Notes under the pieces: model-generated
Told to the model about the DNA's origin: nothing
Database searches by the model: none
Seen by the model: the letters and a program-made list of their open reading frames with translations, nothing else
Program-made: the position numbers and the translations under genes
In this document: piece by piece, positions 35,804 to 43,573 of the stretch
Layout of the letters: each line of letters begins with the position of its first letter
How positions within the stretch are numbered: the stretch's first letter is position 1
Assembly (NCBI RefSeq): GCF_023101205.1
Contig: NZ_CP078078.1
Location: 744,001 to 808,000 of the forward strand
DNA length: 64,000 nucleotides
Direction of reading: 5' to 3'
DNA from: Microbacterium aurugineum
GTDB lineage: Bacteria; Actinomycetota; Actinomycetes; Actinomycetales; Microbacteriaceae

Positions 35804-36687
35804 TGAGCGGCTCGGTCGTCGTGGGGTACACGGCGACGGATGCGGGAGCGGATGCTGCCGCCCTCGGTGCGCGGCTCGCCCGCAGCCTCGGCGCGACGCT
35901 GCACCTGGTGATCGTGCTTCCCAACGAGGGCACGCGCAACGCCGCGGTGCCGCCGGAGCGGGCCTACGAGGAGCACATCAGGGCGCAGGCCAGGAAGTGG
36001 CTCGGCGAGGCCGTGGTCAGCCTCCCGCAGGAGCTGACCCGCAGCGGTCACGTGCGCTTCTCCGAGTCGTTCGCCGAAGGGCTGATCGCCGCCGGTGAGG
36101 AGTTCGGCGCCAGGGTCATCGTGATCGGCGCAGCGGGTGGTGGCATCTTCGGACGCCACCGTCTCGGCAGCGTCGCCTCCGAGCTCCTGCACTCGTCGAC
36201 GATCCCGGTGGCCCTCGCCCCCGTGGGGACCGCGCAGCAGGACGACCACGTGATCCCGCGCGTCACCGTCGCGGTCGGCTCGCGACCGGGCGCCGACGCC
36301 CTTCTCGACGAGGCCGTGGCCATCGCCGGCGACAGCGGTGTCGATCTCCGACTCGTGTCCCTCGTGCCGTTCGACGTGCCTCCGGGGCTCGACACCGGCG
36401 CGATCCGCACGGTCGGCGAGACGCATGCGCAGGAGGTGCTGGCGGTGGCGACGGAGCTGCTGCCGGACGGTCGCACCGCCGCGGTCGAGAAGGCACCGGG
36501 CGACTCCGTCGAGGATGCCGTCGCGCAGCTCCACTGGCTTCCCGGGGAGGTCGTCCTCGTCGGCTCCAGCCGCCTGGCCCAGCCCCGTCGTCTCTTCCTG
36601 GGGTCCACGGCAGCGAAGATGCTGCACGAGCTCCCCGTCCCCATGATCGTCGTCCCGCGCACCCGCAACGAGGCAGGAGAACGCTGA
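35803..36687 (+). CDS. Universal stress protein with two USP domains
   Basis: A 294-residue protein with two tandem UspA folds, about 1-140 and 150-290. Each half ends with the nucleotide-loop region: VIVIGAAGGGIFGRHRLGSVASELLHSSTIPVALAP (by position, about 106-141) and VLVGSSRLAQPRRLFLGSTAAKMLHELPVPMIVVP (about 251-285). The G-x2-G-x9-G-S/T pattern suggests ATP binding, mainly in the first half. It is joined to puo and to the permease by TGATG overlaps, so it belongs to the operon. A role in regulating or protecting the transport system is possible, but unproven. Confidence 0.85.
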   Translation: MSGSVVVGYTATDAGADAAALGARLARSLGATLHLVIVLPNEGTRNAAVPPERAYEEHIRAQARKWLGEAVVSLPQELTRSGHVRFSESFAEGLIAAGEEFGARVIVIGAAGGGIFGRHRLGSVASELLHSSTIPVALAPVGTAQQDDHVIPRVTVAVGSRPGADALLDEAVAIAGDSGVDLRLVSLVPFDVPPGLDTGAIRTVGETHAQEVLAVATELLPDGRTAAVEKAPGDSVEDAVAQLHWLPGEVVLVGSSRLAQPRRLFLGSTAAKMLHELPVPMIVVPRTRNEAGER

Positions 36688-38234
36688 TGAGCAGCACCAA
36701 CCGGGCGACGGAGCCCGAATCCGGTGTCACCACCGGTATCTCCACGAAGGGCCTGAGCGCCGGAACGGTCGGCCTCATCGGCGCGGTCGTGATCGGCATC
36801 TCGTGCATCGCGCCCGCATACACGTTCACCGCGGCCGTCGGCCCGGTGGCGTCCACGGTGGGGTCGCAGATCCCCGCCATCATCCTCGTCGGGTTCATCC
36901 CGATGCTCCTGGTCGCCTTCGGCTACCGCGAGCTGAACAACCGGATGCCCGACTCCGGCACCTCCTTCACGTGGGCTGCCCGTGCCTTCGGACCGTGGGT
37001 CGGCTGGATGGCGGGCTGGGGCCTGGTGGTCGCCACGATCCTGGTGCTGTCGAACCTCGCCGGCATCGCGGTCGACTTCCTGTTCCTGCTGATCTCGCAG
37101 ATCACCGGCAATCCGGACATCGCCGGGCTGGCGAGCGTCACCTGGATCAACATCAGCGTGTGCCTGCTGTTCATGCTCGGCGCGACCTGGGTCTCGTACC
37201 GCGACATGCAGACGACGCAGAAGCTGCAGTACTGGCTGGTGAGCTTCCAGATCCTCGTCCTCGTCTTCTTCGCGATCTCGGCGATCGTCCAGGCCGTCGG
37301 CGGCAACGGCTTCGACTACCAGCCGTTCGATCTGAACTGGTTCAACCCCTTCGCGATCTCGTCGTTCAGCGCGATCGCGGCCGGGCTCTCGCTCTCGATC
37401 TTCATCTTCTGGGGCTGGGACGTCACGCTCACCATGAACGAGGAGACCAAGGACCCCGAGAAGACCCCGGGGCGTGCGGCCACCCTCACGGTGCTCACGA
37501 TCGTCTCGCTGTACCTGCTGCTCGCCGTCGCGATGATCATGTTCGCCGGCGTCGGAACCGGTGCACTGGGACTCGGCAACGAGGACATCCAGGAGAACGT
37601 CTTCTTCCACCTCTCCGGCCCGATCCTCGGTCCGCTCGCGTTCCTCGTCTCGCTCGCCGTGCTCACCAGCTCGGCCTCGTCGCTGCAGTCGACGTTCGTG
37701 GGACCGGCGCGCACGCTGCTCGCGATGGGGCACTACGGCGCGCTGCCCAAGTCGTTCGCGAAGGTCAGCCCGCGCTTCTTCACGCCCGGGTACGCGACGA
37801 TCGTCTCGGCGATCGTGGCATCGGCCTTCTACGCCGTCATGCGCGTGGTCAGCGAGGACACGCTGTGGGACACCATCCTCACGCTCGGCATGATGATCTG
37901 CTTCTACTACGGGATCACCGCCTTCGCGTGCGTCTGGTACTTCCGCAAGCAGTGGTTCGACTCGACGCGGAACTTCTTCTTCACGTTCCTGTTCCCGCTC
38001 GTCGGCGGAGCGATCCTCGCGGTGCTGTTCTTCACCACGCTGATCGACTCGATGGACCCCGCCTACGGGTCCGGTTCGCAGATCGGCGGCGTCGGCATCG
38101 TCTTCATCCTCGGGATGCTGATCATCGTCGTCGGCATCGTCGTCATGATCTGGAACGCGGTCCGACGGCCCGCGTTCTTCCGCGGACAGACGCTGAGCAT
38201 CGACGCACCGCCCAGCCGACGCCCGCGCTCCTAG
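36687..38234 (+). CDS. APC-family amino acid/polyamine permease
   Basis: A 515-residue permease with about 12-14 membrane helices. The first helix carries the APC glycine pattern GLIGAVVIGISCIAPAYTFTAAVGPVAS, cited by its position near 28-55, and the conserved SIFIFWGWDVTLTMNEETKDPEKTPGRA is near 235-262. Similar permeases sit with putrescine utilisation genes and import putrescine or GABA. It follows the universal stress protein by a TGATG overlap and precedes gabD by 22 bp. Substrate is inferred from the operon. Confidence 0.87.
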   Translation: MSSTNRATEPESGVTTGISTKGLSAGTVGLIGAVVIGISCIAPAYTFTAAVGPVASTVGSQIPAIILVGFIPMLLVAFGYRELNNRMPDSGTSFTWAARAFGPWVGWMAGWGLVVATILVLSNLAGIAVDFLFLLISQITGNPDIAGLASVTWINISVCLLFMLGATWVSYRDMQTTQKLQYWLVSFQILVLVFFAISAIVQAVGGNGFDYQPFDLNWFNPFAISSFSAIAAGLSLSIFIFWGWDVTLTMNEETKDPEKTPGRAATLTVLTIVSLYLLLAVAMIMFAGVGTGALGLGNEDIQENVFFHLSGPILGPLAFLVSLAVLTSSASSLQSTFVGPARTLLAMGHYGALPKSFAKVSPRFFTPGYATIVSAIVASAFYAVMRVVSEDTLWDTILTLGMMICFYYGITAFACVWYFRKQWFDSTRNFFFTFLFPLVGGAILAVLFFTTLIDSMDPAYGSGSQIGGVGIVFILGMLIIVVGIVVMIWNAVRRPAFFRGQTLSIDAPPSRRPRS

Positions 38235-38256
38235 CCCTCCTCACAGAAAGAGAATC

Positions 38257-39723
38257 ATGAGCACCCAGACCGAACAGGCCCTCCTCGACAGCATCCCCAC
38301 CGGTCTCTTCATCGGCGGTCAGTGGATCGACGGCGAGACCGGCGGCACTTTCGACGTGCAGGACCCCGCGACCGGTGCCGTGATCCGCACCATCGCCGAC
38401 GCGACGCCCGCGGACGGCATCCGTGCGCTCGACGCGGCGGTCGCTGCTCAGGACGACTGGGCTGCGACGGCTCCTCGCGTGCGCAGCGAGATCCTTCGTC
38501 GGGCGTTCGACCTCGTGCAGGAGCACAAGGAGGATCTCGCCCTGCTCATGACCCTCGAGATGGGCAAGCCGCTCGCCGAGGCCCGGGGTGAGGTCGGCTA
38601 CGGCGGCGAGTTCCTGCGGTGGTTCAGCGAGGAAGCCGTGCGCATCAGCGGCCGATACGGCATCAACCCGGAGGGCACCGGCCACATGGTCGTGTCGCAG
38701 CGCCCGGTCGGACCGTCCTTCTTCGTGACGCCGTGGAACTTCCCCTTCGCGATGGCGACGCGCAAGATCGCCCCCGCGCTCGCCGCCGGCTGCACCGTCG
38801 TGATCAAGCCCCCGGCACTCACGCCGCTCACCACGATCTTCTTCGTCTCGCTGCTGGAGAAGGCCGGACTGCCCGCGGGCGTGGTCAACGTCGTGCAGAC
38901 GTCGAAGTCCAGCGCGCTCTCGGCGCCCATCATCGCCGACCCGCGTCTGCGCAAGCTGTCGTTCACCGGTTCGACCGAAGTCGGCCGCAAGCTGATCGCC
39001 CAGGCGGCGGAGGGCGTGCTGCGCGTGTCGATGGAGCTCGGAGGCAACGCGCCGTTCGTGGTGTTCGACGACGCCGACCTCGACAAGGCCGTGGACGGGG
39101 CGCTCGCCGCGAAGTTCCGCAACATCGGACAGGCCTGCACCGCGGCCAACCGTTTCATCGTGCACAAGGACGTCGCGGGCGAGTTCGCGAAGCGCGTGAC
39201 CGAGCGTGTCAACAGCATGAAGATCGGTCGGGGCACGGAGGACGGCGTCGCGATCGGTCCGCTCATCGACGCGGATGCCGTCGCCAAGGCCGGCGAGCTC
39301 GTCGACGACGCGGTCGGACGCGGTGCGACCCTCCTCGCGGGTGGCAAGGCCGTCGAGGGCACGGGCACGTTCTACGAACCCACCGTGCTCACCGATGTCG
39401 TCGCCGGGAGTGCGATCCTCCGCGAGGAGATCTTCGGACCGGTGCTCGCGATCGCGACCTTCGAGACCGAGGACGAAGCCGTGCACCTGGCGAACGACAC
39501 GGAGTACGGGCTCGTCTCGTACGTCTTCACCGAGAACCTGCAGCGCGGACAGCGGATGATCGACAAGCTCGAGACCGGCATGATGGGTCTCAACGTGGGC
39601 GTGGTCTCCAACGCGGCTGCCCCCTTCGGCGGCGTCAAGCAGTCCGGCGTCGGCCGCGAGGGCGGGTTCGAGGGCATCCACGAGTACCTGTCCACCAAGT
39701 ACACGCTGATCCCGGTCTCCTGA
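38257..39723 (+). CDS. gabD: Succinate-semialdehyde dehydrogenase
   Basis: A 488-residue aldehyde dehydrogenase of the GabD type, oxidising succinate semialdehyde to succinate with NAD(P)+. The catalytic Glu is in SMELGGNAPFVVF (about 258-270) and the nucleophilic Cys in NIGQACTAANRFIVH (about 289-303); PWNFPFAMATRKIAPALAAG and FTGSTEVGRKL mark the cofactor site. AGAAAGAGA precedes the ATG. It is followed after 58 bp, with a hairpin, by a second dehydrogenase. Together they match the two aldehyde steps from putrescine to succinate. Confidence 0.9.
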   Translation: MSTQTEQALLDSIPTGLFIGGQWIDGETGGTFDVQDPATGAVIRTIADATPADGIRALDAAVAAQDDWAATAPRVRSEILRRAFDLVQEHKEDLALLMTLEMGKPLAEARGEVGYGGEFLRWFSEEAVRISGRYGINPEGTGHMVVSQRPVGPSFFVTPWNFPFAMATRKIAPALAAGCTVVIKPPALTPLTTIFFVSLLEKAGLPAGVVNVVQTSKSSALSAPIIADPRLRKLSFTGSTEVGRKLIAQAAEGVLRVSMELGGNAPFVVFDDADLDKAVDGALAAKFRNIGQACTAANRFIVHKDVAGEFAKRVTERVNSMKIGRGTEDGVAIGPLIDADAVAKAGELVDDAVGRGATLLAGGKAVEGTGTFYEPTVLTDVVAGSAILREEIFGPVLAIATFETEDEAVHLANDTEYGLVSYVFTENLQRGQRMIDKLETGMMGLNVGVVSNAAAPFGGVKQSGVGREGGFEGIHEYLSTKYTLIPVS

Positions 39724-39732
39724 TTCCGATGC

Positions 39733-39758
39733 GCGGGGCCCGCGCCGTCGGGCCCCGC
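39733..39758 (+). terminator. Hairpin between the two aldehyde dehydrogenase genes
   Basis: GCGGGGCCC (39733-39741) and GGGCCCCGC (39750-39758) form a perfect 9-bp stem with an 8-nt loop in the 58-bp gap. No T-run. Like the hairpin at 34353 it may tune expression within the operon. Confidence 0.4.
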
Positions 39759-39781
39759 CCCACCACACGAGAGGACATGTC

Positions 39782-41146
39782 ATGACCGACTACGCCGTCA
39801 TCAACCCCGCCACCGGAGAGACGCTGGCGTCCTTCGACACCTTCACCGACGCCCAGATCGAGGAGGCCGTCGCCGCCGCCGACGAAGCCCACCGCGAGTG
39901 GTCGCGCTCGTCGACCGTCGCCGAGCGCGCCGCGCTCCTGCACCGCGCGGCCGAGCTGCACCGCGAGCGACGGGAGGAGCTCGCCGACATCTTCGTGCGC
40001 GAGATGGGGAAGCCCCGTGAGGCCGCGCTCGGCGAGGTCGACTTCGCCGCGGACATCGCCGACTACTACGCCGACCAGGCGGAGTCGATCATGGCGGACC
40101 AGCCGATCGCGATCCTGGGGGAGGGCTCGGCCGTCATCCGCCGCTCCTCGCTCGGACCGCTCGTCGGCATCATGCCGTGGAACTTCCCGGCGTACCAGAT
40201 CGTCCGCTTCGCCGCCCCGAACCTGATCGTCGGCAACACGATCCTGCTGAAGCCGGCGCCGCAGTGCCCGGAGTCCTCGACCGCGATCGAGAAGATCTAC
40301 CACGATGCCGGCTTCCCGAAGGGCGCCTACCAGAACGTGCTCGCGACGAACGAGCAGATCGCGACGATGATCGCCGACCCGCGCGTGCAGGGTGTCTCGC
40401 TCACCGGCTCCGAGCGCGCCGGCGCCGCGGTCGCCGAGATCGCCGGCCGCAACCTCAAGAAGGTCGCGCTGGAACTGGGTGGCTCCGACCCGTTCATCGT
40501 GCTCTCCACCGACGACCTCGACGCCACCGTGCAAGCCGGCGTCGATGCTCGTCTGGACAACAACGGACAGGCCTGCAACGGCGCGAAGCGGTTCATCGTG
40601 GTGGACGGGCTGTACGACGCCTTCGTCGAGAAGTTCACGGCGGCGATGGCGGCGGTCGAGGCGACCGACCCCATGCTCGACGACACGGTCCTCGGTCCGG
40701 TGTCCTCCGAGACGGCCGCGGTCACCCTGCAGAAGCAGATCGACCAGGCCGTCGAGCAGGGGGCGACCCTGCTCACCGGCGGAACGCGCGAGGGCACGTT
40801 CTTCGCTCCGACCGTGCTGGCCGACGTGACGCCCGAGATGAACGTGTACCGCGAGGAGCTCTTCGGGCCTGCTGCCGTCGTCTACCGTGTCGCGGACGAG
40901 GACGCTGCGGTCGAGCTCGCGAACGACACCACGTTCGGTCTCGGCTCGTACGTCTTCACCACGGATGCCGAGCAGGCCGAGCGCGTCGCCGACAAGATCG
41001 AGGCGGGCATGGTCTACGTCAACCTCGTGCTGGCTGACAGCCCCGAGCTGCCCTTCGGCGGTGTCAAGCGCAGCGGCACGGCCCGCGAGCTGGGCCACCT
41101 GGCCGCCGACGAGTTCGTCAACAAGAAGCTCATCCGCATCGGCTGA
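39782..41146 (+). CDS. Second aldehyde dehydrogenase of the operon (Sad/GabD-like)
   Basis: A 454-residue NAD(P)-dependent aldehyde dehydrogenase. The catalytic Glu is in VALELGGSDPFIV (about 230-242) and the Cys in NNGQACNGAKRFIVV (about 260-274). Length and the motifs YYADQAESIMADQPI and PWNFPAYQIVRFAAPNL resemble the Sad-type succinate-semialdehyde dehydrogenases, but in this operon the unfilled step is 4-aminobutanal to GABA. Either role is possible; assigning it to aminobutanal is inference. It ends the operon before a strong terminator at 41158-41188. Confidence 0.85.
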   Translation: MTDYAVINPATGETLASFDTFTDAQIEEAVAAADEAHREWSRSSTVAERAALLHRAAELHRERREELADIFVREMGKPREAALGEVDFAADIADYYADQAESIMADQPIAILGEGSAVIRRSSLGPLVGIMPWNFPAYQIVRFAAPNLIVGNTILLKPAPQCPESSTAIEKIYHDAGFPKGAYQNVLATNEQIATMIADPRVQGVSLTGSERAGAAVAEIAGRNLKKVALELGGSDPFIVLSTDDLDATVQAGVDARLDNNGQACNGAKRFIVVDGLYDAFVEKFTAAMAAVEATDPMLDDTVLGPVSSETAAVTLQKQIDQAVEQGATLLTGGTREGTFFAPTVLADVTPEMNVYREELFGPAAVVYRVADEDAAVELANDTTFGLGSYVFTTDAEQAERVADKIEAGMVYVNLVLADSPELPFGGVKRSGTARELGHLAADEFVNKKLIRIG

Positions 41147-41157
41147 GCGCCACGATG

Positions 41158-41188
41158 AACGGCCCCTCGCAGACCGCGAGGGGCCGTT
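41158..41188 (+). terminator. Terminator after the putrescine/GABA operon
   Basis: AACGGCCCCTCGC (41158-41170) and GCGAGGGGCCGTT (41176-41188) form a perfect 13-bp stem with a 5-nt loop, 12 bp after the last stop codon. It is the strongest terminator candidate of the region, although the T-run is only TTCG. Confidence 0.8.
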
Positions 41189-41258
41189 CGCGTGCCGTCA
41201 TCGGAACGCGTGACGAATGGCCTGTCGGTGGAGACATCGAGTGGGAGACAATGGCGGC

Positions 41259-41696
41259 ATGAGCGCGCACACCGACCCCATCGAGACCCTGACCTCGGAC
41301 CGGAGCTGGGAGCTGCTCGGCACGCAGGAACTGGGACGCCTCGTCACCCATGTGGGCGACACGATCGACATCTTCCCGGTGAACTACGTGGTCGACGGCG
41401 AAGGCATCCTGTTCCGCACCGCGCCGGGCAGCAAGCTGTTCGAGCTGACCGTCAACACCGACGTGCTGTTCGAGGTCGACGACCACACCGACACGGATGC
41501 CTGGAGCGTGATCATCCGCGGGTACGCCACCGCACTGGAGTCGGATGCCGACGTGCAGCGCGCGGAGGCCGCGGGGCTTCGGCCCTGGATCCCCACTCTC
41601 AAGCGCGTCTTCGTGCGCATCGCCCCGACCTCGGTCTCCGGGCGGGCGTTCCGCCGCAGTGCCGAGCCGGAGCGCGACGGTCCCCAGGAGTACTGA
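41259..41696 (+). CDS. Pyridoxamine 5'-phosphate oxidase-family flavin-binding protein
   Basis: A 145-residue split-barrel protein of the PPOX family. The start SWELLGTQELGRLVTHVGDTIDIFPVNYVVDGEGILFRTAPGSKLFEL (given by position, about 14-60) has the usual LGRL..G...I.PV.Y pattern of the small F420- or FMN-binding members. The substrate is unknown; related proteins reduce biliverdin, nitroimidazoles or quinones with F420. The start at 41259 is chosen for the GACAAT box (41247-41252) 6 nt upstream, giving a leaderless mRNA. It is followed by the repeat-rich poxB control region. Confidence 0.8.
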   Translation: MSAHTDPIETLTSDRSWELLGTQELGRLVTHVGDTIDIFPVNYVVDGEGILFRTAPGSKLFELTVNTDVLFEVDDHTDTDAWSVIIRGYATALESDADVQRAEAAGLRPWIPTLKRVFVRIAPTSVSGRAFRRSAEPERDGPQEY

Positions 41697-41723
41697 CCGC
41701 ACCAGCACTGCGCGGCGCGTGTC

Positions 41724-41812
41724 CTGAAGGAGATCTCCCGTTCTGAAGGAGATGTCACAGGATGAAGGAGCGAAGACAGCATTCGCTCCTTCAGAGCATG
41801 AGATCTCCTTCG
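41724..41812. promoter_or_regulatory. Cluster of GAAGGAG motifs upstream of poxB
   Basis: CTGAAGGAGATCTC (41724) and CTGAAGGAGATGTC (41743) are direct repeats 19 bp apart. A perfect 12-bp inverted repeat follows (TGAAGGAGCGAA 41763-41774, TTCGCTCCTTCA 41782-41793), then an inverted GAGATCTCCTTCG (41800-41812) over the likely -35 region. The poxB -10 is TAGGGT (41829-41834), 6 nt before the ATG. Five copies of one motif in both orientations suggest a multi-site operator. Confidence 0.6.
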
Positions 41813-41840
41813 TGTGGGTGCCCGGGCGTAGGGTCGAAGC

Positions 41841-43565
41841 ATGGCCAACGTCGCTGAGAACATCGTCAAGACTCTGCACGCCAATGGGATCGACCGGGTC
41901 TACGGCATCCCCGGGGACTCGCTGAACGGCTTCACGGACGCCCTGCGCAAGGACGGCACGATCCGATGGGTGCACGTGCGCCACGAGGAGTCCGCCGCGT
42001 TCGCCGCCGCTGCGGATGCCGCCACGACGGGAGAGCTCGCGGTCGTCGCAGGATCCTGCGGACCGGGCAACCTGCACCTCATCAACGGACTGTACGATGC
42101 GAACCGCTCGCGTGTGCCGGTGCTCGCCATCGCCGCGCAGATCCCCACCACCGAGATCGGCACGGGGTACTTCCAGGAGACGCATCCGCAGGAGCTCTTC
42201 CGCGAGTGCAGCGTGTACGTCGAGTACGTCGCCGATCCCGCACAGATGCCGCGCCTGCTGGAGATCGCCATGCGCGCCGCGATCGAGGAGCGCGGCGTCG
42301 CGGTGCTCGTGATCCCGGGGGACGTCGCCCTCGCCGACATCGCCGACGATCGCACCGTCGTGATCGAGCGCAGCCATCCCGTGATCGTGCCGAGCGCTGC
42401 GGAGCTCGAGAAGGCGGCGACGCTGCTGAACGCGGCGAACAGCGTCACGATCCTCGCGGGTGCCGGTGTGGAGGGCGCCCACGACGAGGTCATCGCCCTC
42501 GCCGACACGCTCGGCGCGCCGATCGTGCACGCCCTCCGCGGCAAGGAGTTCATCGAGTACGACAACCCCTTCGACGTCGGGATGACGGGGCTTCTGGGCT
42601 TCGCCTCCGGATTCCGCGCGATGGAGGCCGCCGACGCCCTGCTCGTGCTGGGCAGCGACTTCCCCTACGAGCAGTTCTATCCGGACGGTGCGAAGACGAT
42701 CCAGGTCGACATCCGGGGTGCACAGCTCGGGAAGCGGCATCCCCTCGATCTGGGGCTGGTCGGTGACGTGCGCGCGACCGCCGATGCCCTGCGGCCGCGT
42801 CTGGCACGCAAGGACGACCGGAGCCACCTCGATGACGCCACCGCCCACTATCGCAAGACGCGCAAGAAGCTCGACGAGCTGGCGGTGCCCGCGAAGGGCG
42901 ACCGCCCCATCCATCCGCAGTATCTGGCTCGGCTCCTGGACGAGTACGCGACCGACGACGCGATCTTCACCGCCGACGTGGGGTCACCGACCGTGTGGGC
43001 GGCCCGCTACCTGTCGATGACCCAGGACCGCCGGCTGATCGGTTCGTTCACGCACGGTTCGATGGCCAATGCGCTGATGCACGGGATCGGGGCGCAGGTG
43101 GCTCACCCCGACCGACAGGTCGTGGCCCTCGCGGGTGACGGTGGTCTCTCGATGATGCTCGGTGAGCTGCTGACCCTGACGCAGAACGAACTGCCCGTGA
43201 AGACCATCGTGGTCAACAACTCGTCGCTGAACTTCGTCGAGCTCGAGATGAAGGCCGCGGGCTTCGTGACGTACGGGACCGGATTGGAGAACCCCAGCTT
43301 CGCCGCGATCGCCGAGGCGATGGGGATCTTCGCCCGTCGTGTGGAGCGCAGCGAGGATCTGCCGGAGGCCGTGCGCGAGGTGCTCGCCCACGACGGCCCC
43401 GCCCTGTTGGACGTGGTGACGGAACGGCAGGAGCTGTCGATGCCGCCCGCGATCGAGGCCGCCCAGGTCAAGGGCTTCGCGCTGTACGCGATCCGCACGG
43501 TGATGTCCGGGCGCGGAGACGAGCTCCTCGACCTCGCCAGGGCGAACTGGCGCCAGCTCTTCTGA
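41841..43565 (+). CDS. poxB: Pyruvate dehydrogenase (quinone)/pyruvate oxidase
   Basis: A 574-residue ThDP- and FAD-dependent enzyme. It has the N-terminal ThDP Glu region VRHEESAAFAAAADA (about 47-61), a central FAD domain (about 185-330), and the C-terminal ThDP motif GDGGLSMMLGELLTLTQNELPVKTIVVNN (about 432-460, cited by position). The last about 40 residues resemble the membrane-binding tail of PoxB, which oxidises pyruvate to acetate and CO2 and passes electrons to the quinone pool. It is leaderless (TAGGGT 6 nt before the ATG). Convergent with the TPR gene, 8 bp away. A link to aceBA-dependent acetate reuse is plausible. Confidence 0.9.
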   Translation: MANVAENIVKTLHANGIDRVYGIPGDSLNGFTDALRKDGTIRWVHVRHEESAAFAAAADAATTGELAVVAGSCGPGNLHLINGLYDANRSRVPVLAIAAQIPTTEIGTGYFQETHPQELFRECSVYVEYVADPAQMPRLLEIAMRAAIEERGVAVLVIPGDVALADIADDRTVVIERSHPVIVPSAAELEKAATLLNAANSVTILAGAGVEGAHDEVIALADTLGAPIVHALRGKEFIEYDNPFDVGMTGLLGFASGFRAMEAADALLVLGSDFPYEQFYPDGAKTIQVDIRGAQLGKRHPLDLGLVGDVRATADALRPRLARKDDRSHLDDATAHYRKTRKKLDELAVPAKGDRPIHPQYLARLLDEYATDDAIFTADVGSPTVWAARYLSMTQDRRLIGSFTHGSMANALMHGIGAQVAHPDRQVVALAGDGGLSMMLGELLTLTQNELPVKTIVVNNSSLNFVELEMKAAGFVTYGTGLENPSFAAIAEAMGIFARRVERSEDLPEAVREVLAHDGPALLDVVTERQELSMPPAIEAAQVKGFALYAIRTVMSGRGDELLDLARANWRQLF

Positions 43566-43573
43566 GCGGGCGC

